64,000 nt of DNA from Takakia lepidozioides (Eukaryota; Streptophyta; Takakiopsida; Takakiales; Takakiaceae): the NCBI GenBank assembly GCA_030704615.1, contig CM060733.1:35092001-35156000 (forward strand), written 5' to 3'. The notes beneath the pieces are model-generated. The model ran no database searches and was not told the origin of the DNA. It saw nothing but the letters and a program-made list of their open reading frames with translations. The translations under genes and the position numbers were made by a program. Position 1 is the first letter of the stretch. Each line of letters begins with the position of its first letter. Shown piece by piece: positions 22,412 to 33,501 of this stretch.

Positions 22412-22506
22412 ACCGCTTCATCATCTCACACTATGTATCTGGGTGGGATTCGAAGCTCAGTGCTCCCTCGGACAGGTAGTGGTTTCTCTCTACTACCTCA
22501 TGCTTG

Positions 22507-23240
22507 CACTACAGGAAAAAGGGGGGCCTTTGCGATGCCCGAGCCACGCCGCGGCCATGCCGCATCGTCGGGAAAACGCCCATTTTGGGCAAGGGGCATG
22601 TGCAGAATTTGCAACGCCTGGCCGTCGCCCGACAGTCGCATGGGCGTCGCCAAAATTTGACGTATGGGGGTCGCGAGCCCCCACCCCAACTCCCGCGACT
22701 GCCGGACGTCGCTTTTCAGGCCGTCCGCGCCGATGGCAGGGGCCTCCTTGGAGCGACGTCTCGCCGTCGCGGCCCTCCAGCCGATGACGTTGGTGAGGGC
22801 TACGGCGCGGCATTGCATCCCTTTTTTTTTTCTAACCTGCCCGGGAGTCCCATCCTAAAACCCAAAAACACGTGGCGTAAGCCGGATGGTACGCCAAGCG
22901 ACTATTGGGCATGGCAAAAAACAGCAGGAGCAGGAGTCGGGCTCCGCCACGCCCGGGCGTGGGTTTGTGCGACGCTTTGGCGTCGCTTTTGTTTATATTT
23001 AATTTAAAAAAAAAAAAAAAAACAACGTGGCGCAGGTGGGTGGTGGGCTCCGCAATGCCAGGGCGTCGCTGCTTGCGACCCTCGGACCAAAAAAATACGT
23101 CGCAGGGGGGGTCGGGCGTTGCCGCCCGCAAATGGGATTTACGACTCCCTACCATCGCGGCTTGCGACCCCCGCCCAAAAAGCACGGCGACGTGCTGCAG
23201 TCGTGTGGGCAGCCTGGTGGGGGGGGGTTGATTTTGGGGG
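22507..23240 (+). mobile_element. CACTA-like left terminus with GC-rich subterminal repeats
   Basis: Begins CACTACAGGAAAAAGGGGGG, a typical CACTA-superfamily end. About 700 bp follow of very GC-rich DNA with many gcgtcgc / gcgacgcc words in both orientations, as in transposase-binding subterminal regions. No matching right end with a TTG duplication was found in the window, so only one terminus is supported. Confidence 0.55.
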
Positions 23241-23476
23241 TGAATTGGGGGTGGTTTTTGTTTTTTGCCTGGTTTTGTTTTTGGGGATGGGAGACCTTAC
23301 AGTTCCATTTATCTGATTTAGCAGGTACACAATTGAGCAAGCATGAATCGAGGGTGAGGATGGTGCGACACATGAATAAGATGGAAGATGAAAAGATGGA
23401 AATATATTTATAGGAAATGAGCTGAAAAGCTCACAAGGGTTCAGTAGGCTGACCCTGGGACCTACATGGACTAGGA

Positions 23477-24910
23477 CTAGTCATCCTCATCCTCATCCTC
23501 AGTGGAGGACTCAGAGCTATCCGATGAACCTGATGACTCCGCGCCCTTTGCCAGTGCACCTAAATGAGGCGACGTTCTCCTAAGTCCCGCAGAGCTGTCA
23601 TCCAAACGCTGGCCATGACCCCCGACCTCATCCATACTAGTGCCACACTCATCCCCTCCGTGTTGGCCATGTTCTTCATGAGGGATTGCCAACCATGCTC
23701 CTTGGCGTAGTTGTACTCTACCGGAGATGGCTTCATCTCAAACTCGAGTTGCTACACATGCCACAAATTAAAGTCAGTTCTTCGCGATGATGGAGCCAGA
23801 AAGAAGACATAACAAAATCTATAGGGAAGTGCGACTTACAAATCGCAAGATAAAACCCTTGGATCCGCCGGCACCCCACTTGAGTGTGGATTCGTGCTTG
23901 TCAAGGCGGACTGTTGTTGCTTCGCGTGCCCGGTCAAATTTGGCCTTGTTTGCGGCATCATTCTCTCCCGCAATGAGTGCATCCCACGATACCTATGCCC
24001 TCCCCCCCCCCTAACAATTAGTGAATTACATATATACGTTGCATCGAATCCACCTCATTAATGCACATGCGACAAATGGAAGGTGACATGATTCAGGATT
24101 TGCCAACCTGTATAATTCCATGAGGTGCTTTGGGTATGGCCCCCTTTTCCATTGCCCTCCGAATGATCTGTCTGGTACGGTACCTCCTGTTCTTAAAGTT
24201 TCGCCCCACCATCTCCATCACCCTTGTGTCACTTCAATTGCCCGGAAACCGGCGGTCTAACTCACGGGCATACGTCCGCTTTGCGCCAAAGTGCTGATCA
24301 GCCCACTCGATGTGCAAAGGGAACCACCTCAAGGCGAGTTCGAAGGCTGGCTTCTTCATAGCCTCCCAGAATGCACTGCAGGGGTCACCATGGCGATTCA
24401 CCTCCATCGGTGGCACCACTATCTTTGCCAACTCCACGTCCTGTATCGCCAAGGGCATGTTCTTCTTCCCACCCTCTCCCTTCTTTGTAGCCTCCTTCCC
24501 CTGCTCTTTTTACCCCACTGCCCTCCCCCACATGCACACTCACCTCTTCCTCTCTATGGGACTTCTTCTTCTTCTTCTAAAAAGAAACAAACAACAAAGA
24601 AAATCGTGCATGCAAAAGAAAGGATAAAACATGGAACAAGGTGCGATAGTTGTACCTTTGCAAGCTTGTCCGACTCGCCCCCGGTGTCACCCGATGTGGC
24701 AGGAGTCCCCGTTGCCGGATGTGCCCGCGCTATCCCCTCCCGGAGCACCACTGGAAGTAGATTCCAGACGTGGAGCATAGCCGGCGGTGGCGCCCCGTAG
24801 TCCAGGCCCTTCTTTGCTGACCGCTCAGGCTCAGGGGGCGGTGTCGCTGATCGGCTAGGCCGCTCCAAACTGGCCCATACATCCTCCTCCCCCCCCCCCC
24901 AACGACGCAA
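23477..24910 (-). pseudogene. Multi-exon gene of unknown function near the CACTA-like end
   Basis: Five exons with good GT-AG sites can be laid out: 24910-24656 (ends SDKLAK), 24576-24544 (KKKKKSHREEE), 24500-24108, 23992-23840 (VSWDALIAGENDAANKAKFD) and 23751-23477. All junctions are phase 0. The third exon holds WFPLHIEWADQHFGAKRTYA and RNFKNRRYRTRQIIRRAMEK, a basic helical stretch that could bind nucleic acid. The protein ends in a serine/acid tail (ESSTEDEDEDD). One in-frame TGA (codon 24233-24235) and one frameshift in the last exon suggest a recent pseudogene or assembly error. I do not recognise the family. Its place beside a CACTA terminus suggests a transposon accessory or DNA-binding protein. 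Confidence 0.5.
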
Positions 24911-25502
24911 TGGCGTGAGCGCGCGAGCGTACGCTCACGCAGGAGTGACGTGGCGTGAGCCTGCACCCACGCTGACGTGGTATGAGCGTCATGTCAGCAT
25001 GCTAATGTGGCGGCAAATGATGACGTGGCACTGTCCGTCATCTGCCACGTCAACATTAACATGCGCCGCCTATAACCAAGGATGGTCCTATGACCGTGGA
25101 ATTAATGCAGGGAATCTTGCCTAAATAGAATCAAGACTACCACGAGGCCTACAATTGTAGCATCCAACATTGTGCAATTACAAATGCTTGTTTCACTTTT
25201 ACAATTACGATGACGAGAAAATATCCTCACAAAGTGTGTGCCATAGAGGCTGCCACGGGAAGACCTTCCTCCCTCCTCAAATAACAATGAGAGTTAGGAT
25301 CATCTTCAAAAGATGATTGTAGTGCATAGCGACAGCAAGACATGTAGACTTCGAACGGTGCAATGACAAATGTGCTTTTAAAAGTTGTCACTCAGAGCTC
25401 ACTCCGTATAGTTGGAGGCCATATCATTGCACCGCCGACGAATTGATGTGAATTACACATTTCAAATCATGTTCGTCCACATACCACATTGCATAGTTGA
25501 TG
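24911..25502. other. Spacer with TGACGTGGC repeats, no gene
   Basis: 24911-25070 is built from short variants of tgacgtggc / gcgtgagc on both strands, including facing copies that could pair. The rest is AT-rich without ORFs of note. Confidence 0.6.
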
Positions 25503-28500
25503 CTACCCATGTGTTGTATCCCGCTGCAATAGAGTATCGACCTCGTTGAAACTCATAATGGCCTGGTGAATGAAGTTGTCACGTTTGGGAACGCAAACCA
25601 TCCTCTTCAAAAATATGAAATACAAATGTTTGCAGGGTATAAATTTACCTCTCTTGCCCAAACTGGTTGATAACATATTCACAAAATCAGGACATGTGCA
25701 ATTGGGGAAATTGGAAACCGTGATGTCGTACGTCCTGTCATGAACAGTAGATGTGGAAGTGATGATTGTGAATACCTGACCATATCCTGGATCGGGTACT
25801 TCCGTGGTGCTTCCAACACGAGCTTGGAGCATTTTTGCGGACTCCACTTTGCCAAAGTGTTCAGCGGTTGGAGGGAAACGCCGAACGAGCTTTCCATCTC
25901 GTTTGGTTGGCCACAAGTCAGGGATTTGTCGGGGGGACCCGGGAGGACGCAGAAGTAGTAGCACATGCATGGAGTTGGGGTTGTCTAGCAAGGGAAAAGC
26001 CTGCCTCCTCCAACATTTCAATCTCCCGAAATCTGAGATGTGTTCCCACCTTCACGAGCCAAACGGTTGGAGGAGATGGCTTCATCACTACGGAAGGACG
26101 CACAGTTCCATGCACACATCTGGCACAATCATCTGCGCAGAACCAGAACTTGTGGTTCTTGGCTTCTGGTTGACCGTATGGACGCATCAAACTCGTGAAA
26201 GTCAGAGCAGGAGTTCGGGCACCACCTCTGGATATAGATGAAGTGCACTTTTTGAAATTAGTTGCCCTGATCGCTGTACATTTCACACGAGACCCTACAC
26301 TTGTGCGTTCTATGTACCAAACGTGGTCGGGGCATGCGGACTCAAGCACATCAACGGGGTTGTTTCTCTCCTGCACCATTTTAGTGGCACTGTTTGATGC
26401 TGGAGCTTGCCGTCGTGTTGGAGGTTCCTCCACAATGGAGGTTCCGGACATGGAGCTGTCATGCAGGGGAACACGAGGCTTCGAGAAGTTATCACGGTCT
26501 GCCCTATGCGAATCGGAATCCGAACCAGGTGGAGTGTTCAATTTCCTCTTACAGGAGCTGAATCTCTCCTCCCCTTCAAGATGTGGAACTCTAGAAACAA
26601 GTGACATTCCCTGGCATACATGCTCACCGCCCGTGCTATCTTGATTGGATCCCCAGATCTGTTTGCAGCACGCAACATCAACTCCCATTTGTCCGGACCC
26701 TTGCCACCAACCCCACCTCGCAAGAAATCACGGTATCGGGTTTGTTGTTGCAAGGCACGTATCAAATCATCTGTTGTTGCCACATACAAATCTCGACCTC
26801 GTTTCTCAGACTGCTGTAACCATGCGTTGTGCACAGTTTCTGCCAAATTGCAAGATGGCATGTCCGCCATTTTCTTAATGGACATGTTCTGCAAAGTGGA
26901 GAACAACACTTCAAAACAGTGAACAGAAAACAACATAAAGAAAGCGAAGAGACAATAAAATGGAAAGTAAATGTATGAATAAAGCAAGAAATATAAGCCT
27001 CGTACCACTGCCATGGCTGCTCCCCACTGTCTATACCGGAAGTGCCAAAACGCCAGCCAATCTTCCAATGCTCTCATACTCTCAAGTGATGCAGCTCCAG
27101 AAGAGAACCACCAGGCACGAATTGTCTGGAACAAAGTGTCCGCCTCATTCATTGTTCTAGCATCTTTGTACTCTTTGCACAATTTATGGTGCTGAGTTTG
27201 CATCTCTGGTTTGATGTCCGACTTTGTATGTTTTTCCAGAGATTGTGTCCAATGGAATAGACATATACGCTCTCTTCCTCACATTGGCACTTTTGGGTCG
27301 CCCGATCCGAAGACAATATGAACAGCATTGAAATTTGCTTGAGCACTATCCGCCATGAAACTTGCGAAATTTGGAGATGGCAGCCCATGGCAGCCCATGA
27401 CACGTATTAGGGAATTCCACATGAGCTTCTGGAATTCCGTATCCTCGGATTGCATGTCACAAACTGCAATTGTCATAACTTGTTGGTACACTGGATCGTA
27501 GACATGACAAGCCATTGTCGTCCAATCCTTCACTCGTTTCACATGATCAAAAATAAGAAAACAGTTATGCAAGTCCCCAGTCTTCTGCATCCGCTTCACG
27601 AGGCTAACCCCACTGCCCTCCCCAACAGTCGACATTTTGAAAAGAAAAACTTTGATGACACCTTGACCTGGGAATACATTGTCCTGGATGTAATCGTACT
27701 TGCTCACTCGTTTCAACTCCAAAATGTTGTCTATGCAGCCTCTGATACCAGAGCCCATTCTTAATGCATTGATCTGATGCCGAATGTTAGGTGAACTCAA
27801 AGTGGAGAAATGATCCATGACCAGGTCCAATGCTGCACCGTCAAGTTTAGTCCCCACAGAATCCCCTTCACTCAAAATATGGCTTTTCAATAAGGACTTG
27901 CTTGCGCTAAGAGCAATTGCAGATGTTGTTGCGGATGGGTTTTTCCCGAACTCCTGTTTAATCAACCTCGATACTATCTCAACACTCTCCCTGTAATCCC
28001 CCTTTGAGACAGGATGGTTATGGAATCCAAAATGCACACAAGCTCTTGTCATTGTTTTCAAACGGTGGACAACATAGTACATTCTTGCTCCGCAGAGCGC
28101 CAAGCAGGATGGCACAAGTTTGCAGAATTTGCAGACGAAAGTGTTTGCCGGTGGTGGGGCAGTCCCAGGCTGAAATGGATTTTCCGCCAGACCCTCCCAT
28201 TCGCTTTGATTATGAACCCCAGACTGAAGAAAGTGTCTGCAAGTCAAATTATCACACCTAAGGTGTACATTGCAAACTGTTCTCCTGAAAACAAGCTTGT
28301 CATCATTCTGAATATTGGAAGTTTTTGTTCTGCACCACGAGTGCCTGTCGTGTTTCTTGTCCATTCCATGCATCATGATTGTTACACCTCTAACTCGCGG
28401 AGGAGGAGGCAGTTCGAATAGGATATCGCCATCAAAAGTCTCTGGCAAGAACTTCACAGGCACCTGCTTCAAAGATTCCCAATCAATTCCTCGCAACTCA

Positions 28501-29018
28501 CTTTTGAATCCAGCCATTCCTCCCATCGCCCGTAGTTTTGGAATGACACTACAAATCTTTTCTTCATCCGCTTCCACAACCACAGTAGGAAGGACTGGAT
28601 TTGGAATTTCACTTATGTCATCATCGGACGAATCCGAAAGCTCAACGATTGGAGTGGAGTACGTCTGTTCTTTTTTCACCACCACCTCTCTCTTGTCTTC
28701 AACGACCGAAGCAGCAGTCCCGGGCGTCACATATGACCCAAGGGACTTTCGTCGAGGCTCTCCAAGTACTCTGTATCGACCAGGGTGCACTCTCCACTGG
28801 TTGACATGAGTCGTCTCATCACGGTTTTGGAAAGAGTATTTCAACAACTTCCCTTTCAAATCGTACACCTCTTTCTCCAAAAAGATGGAGCCATTCTGCC
28901 GCTGAAAACGGGTAGCCAAGACATGTTCTAGAACAATTGCAAATCCATTGTCAAGGACTTCCTGGGAGAACGGCACCGGTTTGTCGTCAGAGAAGAACTC
29001 CGCTTTAGAGGAAGCCAT
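25503..29018 (-). pseudogene. MULE-like transposase with FLYWCH-like, DDE and SWIM regions
   Basis: The first ORF (29018-27279) has 579 residues. Residues ~130-160 are an acidic patch, and ~290-345 a Cys/His region ending VHFGFHNHPV that resembles FLYWCH/WRKY-like zinc fingers. The catalytic part includes FLIFDHVKRVKDWTTMACHV, FMADSAQANFNAVHIVFG and, past an in-frame TGA at 27281, LFHWTQSLEKHTK (the C/H-x-H of MULE transposases). A 117-bp intron (27005-26889) is flanked by coding in the same frame. Farther on comes a Cys-rich unit (WYIERTSVGSRVKC ... FWFCADDCARC), then, after a frame change near 25950, a SWIM zinc finger (CTCPDF ... FIPCKHLYFIF). SWIM after DDE is a MULE hallmark. Stop and frameshift suggest inactivity. 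No terminal inverted repeats were identified. Confidence 0.7.
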
Positions 29019-29776
29019 CTTCCTTCCTCGCGTACGTTGATACCTTGCTATCGCAGACCTTCAGTGTAAATCGGTTTACTGATGTCTCCAGAACACAGTT
29101 GAAGAATGAGCAGAGAATATGGCGGAGGAAGCTCAGACGATGACTGTGCATATTCTGTTATTCCTTCAAGATATGCAGCCGTCTATTTTAATTACTTTTC
29201 TTGTGGGCCCAGTGGTCAGAGTATCCCTAGGAGCAATGTCGGCAGCTGTTAAACCGTTAATCAAAACCTCATCAATAAACACAATAACAAGCCGACTTCC
29301 TGGAAGCATGCCACAGGATCTGAGGGTGGGATTGCAGATTAAGTAAATGTATCTTTATACTACTACCAATGATCATGCGCACCTGGAAAGTTCAAAATGT
29401 GAAACGAACGTAGGGTTGGCTAACAAGGATGAACGTGTATAATATCCCAAAATTTGTCATCAAACTCTCGTTCATTTACATACATTTGTCTAAGACTGTG
29501 CGCAAAGATTTCTGGGATTCGCTGTTATTTTTAAATATTGAAACCGTTCTAATAAAAGAACACGCGGTTTATTTTGGGCGACACGCGTCAGACATCGATA
29601 ACTGAATACGAACAGCTGTAAACTAATTGCTGGCATGTGCACTAATAAGGGAACGACTATGTGTAACGGTCACGCGAGAGGGAATCTGATGCTTCTAGAG
29701 ACAAGCAACAACGCACGTAATCCCGCAAGAAATCGGGAGTCGCTTCGTTTTTCTGCTTTTCGCGCTTAGAGGGAGA
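29019..29776. promoter_or_regulatory. Shared upstream region of two divergent genes
   Basis: 758 bases separate the start codons of the MULE-like gene (minus) and the ParB-like gene (plus). It contains AT-rich patches but no clear TATA box I can assign. The arrangement would suit a bidirectional promoter. Confidence 0.35.
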
Positions 29777-32184
29777 GTGGTAGTCAAGCTGGAGAGGGTT
29801 CCTTCCACAATACGAAAGAGAAGAAAGTCTCTTTATTTTACTTCCCTTAGAGAGAGACGCAGAGCAAGAGAGCAAATGACGAGGCGTCATTTGTTGGAGA
29901 ACACAGGGCCAAGGCAGCAGGTGATTGCGGAGACTGATTCAGAAGAGCAGACTGAGACTGAGGTAGCGGTTGTGACACAGTCGGCGATAGCAATGCGCGT
30001 TCGAAACCAGGCTGTGGATGCAGAGATGACTCGCAGGGAAACTGAAGGAGGTGGAAGTATGAGGAACGCTGAACCGGGAGAAGGTCCAGAAACCCTAGAG
30101 CAGACAGAAATTCCAGCAGATGTGAGAGGGAAGAGGAAAGCTGCAGAAGGGGATCCAATTTCAAAACCTAAGAAGGCGCCAGTAAGTTTTCTCTAACTTA
30201 CATCTCATTGTTGAAGATCTGCGTAGAGATTGAGTGGAATGTCCCAGAAAGGGATTGTCGCTACCGACCATCACTATGAAACAACGGTGATTTGCTTTCT
30301 ACTCATTTGTTAAGGGTTTATCGCACAATGAGTGGGTGACTGACGGTACCGTCATTCACTATTGTTCAGATCATACAGTCTATCTGATAGCCTTTCAAGT
30401 AGTCCTTCCTCTTCCCTTCTTTAGCAGGAACATGTGATTGAAGTCTACTGAATTGCGAGCGTCGTTAACGCCATTCGATTCTCCTCATGAGATTTATGTA
30501 CCTATGTGTTTGAAGAGAGAGTGGGGATCGGCATATTCAGTCATATTGTTTTGCTTGCATTGCATTGCAACCTCAAACCTTGTTTTGTTTTGCTTGCGAC
30601 GTTCATCACAATGGAGTCAATCTGACGTATCTGCACTTATTGTCCGCCCTAAACTATACTGAATGTCGTTGCCGCCAATCACTTACACATACATGTCATT
30701 GCACAACACCGATCCGGCAGGTCCCACTCTTTTGTGATTGTCGTTAACGCCGTTCATTCTTGCTCAAAACCTTTCTGTTCCTGTGTCTCTAGAATCATAG
30801 TGTTTTGTTTTGAATTCGGCAAGATCAGCTTTGTTTGTGTAGATGGTTCTGAATTTGTTTCATACCATTCATTGTTGGGACGAGACAGAGTGATGGTCGT
30901 TACCGCCGTTCACTATTTGCACATTACTCAGTCAGATTTGAATGGCATCGTGCAAAAAACTGTGAGGTCCAAGCCTACAGGATCAGAGGGGAAAGGATCT
31001 GGAGATGGGGACGAGTCTGGAAAAAGCTCAGAAAGCAGATGAATCTGAAGTGCACTACCTTGACAAGGTGAAACAACTCATGTCATTCAAGAAGGTAAAC
31101 TCTCAGGAGGTTATAAGGGACATGCTCGTATCTGGAGGGCGTCTGGACATCCCTCTATGCCGGATGATATCTATGCCTGTTGTGCGTCCACCTCTTTCCC
31201 ATGACATAATAAAATTGGAGAGTGATTTCGTGCATGGATACAGATTTGGTGCACAAGTTTTTTATGTATCACTGACGGATATAAATGGGAAAAGCACATT
31301 AGTGTCTCCAGAGATCAGTGATACCTGGGATGAGTGCTGGAAAGATGCTAATGAGGAGTTCGAGCTGGGCCTCATGATGGGAAAGAACACCCAGCAATTC
31401 TGCAACCACATGTTCTACGTCTGGGACGGCAACCACCGATTGCTGGCATGGATGGGATACATTCAGAAACATCATGCGAAAGACAAAGACAAGCATGTTG
31501 TTGTGGAGGCAATGGTTTTGGATCTTGGAAACGACATCGCTAGGCTTCTTACAGCTATGCACGACGTGAACAAGTAAGTCATCCTAGAGACTTCATTCCC
31601 TCTATAGTGTCTTGTTAATCCCAAAAAAACAGTGTTAAAGAATGCAATGTTTCCAATGTTTTTGCAGATCGACAGAGAAATTGCATGTGACAACAAGCTT
31701 GGTCCACACACTATTCCGAATTCAGAGGATTGGTATGATGAAGCTGGATGATTTTCGGACTGTACTCCCCCCAATATAATCAAGAAGTGCGAAACAGGAA
31801 GAGCTGCATGTACTTGGTATTCTTTGACTCGAGAGGCCTTTCTGGAGTACATGTATGCGGTAAGCCCAAGTCTGTACTCAGTTTACTTTTCGAATACATG
31901 TTTGTAGTTCTTTCGGTGCTAATCACTATTTGAATCAATGCAGCAAGAACTGGCAGAGGCAGCTGAGAAGGGAAAATCCGAATATTACCGCACTACACCA
32001 GAGGAACTAAGGACATCAAAGGGTGTGGAAGTAGCAATAAAGAAGGAGTTTGAAATGCGAAGAACCCAATTGATGTCCGCCTTCGGAAAGCAGCTTAGAA
32101 TAGTAGATCCTGGACTTGGTTATGAGTTCCTTCAGCAGATCAAATCTCACTATGACAAGCATGTGCATCCGTGTGTTTGCCAAG
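29777..32184 (+). CDS. Spliced gene with ParB-like DGNHR motif, function unknown
   Basis: Four exons fit well: 29777-30181 (basic then acidic, low complexity, ends PKKAP), 30981-31573, 31668-31859 and 31944-32184, with GT-AG borders in compatible phases. Exon 2 holds YVWDGNHRLLAWMGYIQKHH. The WDGNHR core resembles the (D/E)GxHR box of ParB/sulfiredoxin-like folds, where it binds nucleotide. Exon 3 has one base too few in a C6 run near 31769, so the frame breaks between DDFRTVLP and NIIKKCETGRAACTWYSLTR; this may be an assembly error. Exon 4 ends SHYDKHVHPCVCQ before a gt donor, so more exons may follow. Start could also be the ATG at 29876. The large first intron has several diverged copies of a tcgttaacgccgttc word. 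The gene is divergent from the MULE-like transposase, which hints at a mobile-element cargo or partner. Confidence 0.5.
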
Positions 32185-33501
32185 GTACATTTCACCCGTC
32201 TTGGTGGCCGGGGGTGTGCTCAACTGAGCATCCAACTCAGCAACAACCTCCCGAATAGGAGAACTGGTAGAGCCGGCCCCTGGCGCATCCAAGATGTGGA
32301 CAAGAGGGGTACTGGCCTGGGGCAGACGAGCCCTCCGGCTGCGGCTACTATGACACTTCCTCCCAAATTCACAGCACAGTGTTGGGACCAACCAGATGGT
32401 TTCAAAAACTGTATGTGGCTTTGCAAGGCTGGAATATGGCATCGCTTTCTCAGTATCCAATAGTTTTGATCAATATGTTGCTGCCCAGATAACCAATTAG
32501 GTGCATTGTGTGGGCAATTTCTTTCCTGAATGTACTCATTTGTTCTCTACCTCCAGGTGGCCTCCTTCCTCATCCCCCTGTCCATAAAACCTCATCGCTA
32601 TCTGCAGGCCTCCTGCCCAGCAATCACCTGGAAATTATGGGAAATCAATCTCAATCCAACGCGCTTTGGAGAATGTTTAGGGCGGCGCAGAGTGTACATT
32701 CCACACCTTCCGAGCTCTTCTCGCATATGGCCAGGCTTACAGGCAGAGTGGCCTCGGGAAGGGTTTGGAGGCCCCGAGATGCCTCCAGCAACGAAGGTCA
32801 TGGTAGAGTGCCCCAAGGCATGTATGGCCCCCACAAGTGCTTGCATGCTCACTGTAGGCGAAATCCTGAGACTTTCCAGTAATACTGCCATTGATACGGA
32901 GTGATAAGCTTGGCTTGAACGAACTAGTCAGCGAGAAAGGATCACATCTATGAGTGAACAAGGGTGGTTTCAGCTCGGCATCACTTTGAAGCATAATTTC
33001 AACAAAGACATCGAGATTTGGCACTCATACCGGTGTAACCTGATACACCATTGTGATGGCATGGCTGCAAGTGTTTCTACACTAAAACAAGAACCGAGTG
33101 AGCTATGGCTGGGTCGTGCCGCTCTAAACTTCCACCCAGTTGAGAATCTGCCATGAAATAGTAGTTAATTGGTAGAACCATACTCCTCAGGGCTTTGACC
33201 TCGTTACACTATTGCAACACCCACAAGCTCGAGAGAACATCCTTTGGTTTCCGATCAGCACGCAGCCCTGCCTCTTTTCTTCACCGAGCCCACTCAAAAC
33301 AGCTGTGAGAGATTGATTGCTCCACAGGCGCTGCTTGATTGCTGGCAAGTTCAGACATCTTGGAGGGAGATCTGGAGAAGGCGAAGCAGGAACAACCTTT
33401 CATCCACAGGGGCCGCATGCTTCAACCCTACAGTGCTGTTTCTTTCATCCGCCGAGCGCAGGGATACAGACAGCTCGTGCATCAGTAGTGAATCTGCAGC
33501 G
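32185..33501. other. Stretch without an assignable gene
   Basis: May contain 3' exons of the ParB-like gene or a decayed minus-strand gene. A minus frame at 32460-32140 has CCEFGRKCHSSRSRR, and another at 32891-32598 is open for 97 codons, but neither is recognised. The last ~260 bases are in frame with FolD and are its leader or a possible transit peptide. Confidence 0.35.

Noticed and set aside
25310-25330. ttgtagtg as the right end of the CACTA-like element starting at 22507
   Set aside because: The next bases (cat) do not match the TTG duplication, and the sequence inside does not mirror the left end.
29657-30164. Minus-strand ORFs opposite the first exon of the ParB-like gene
   Set aside because: They are shadows of the low-complexity exon; the plus frame joins to later exons through good splice sites.
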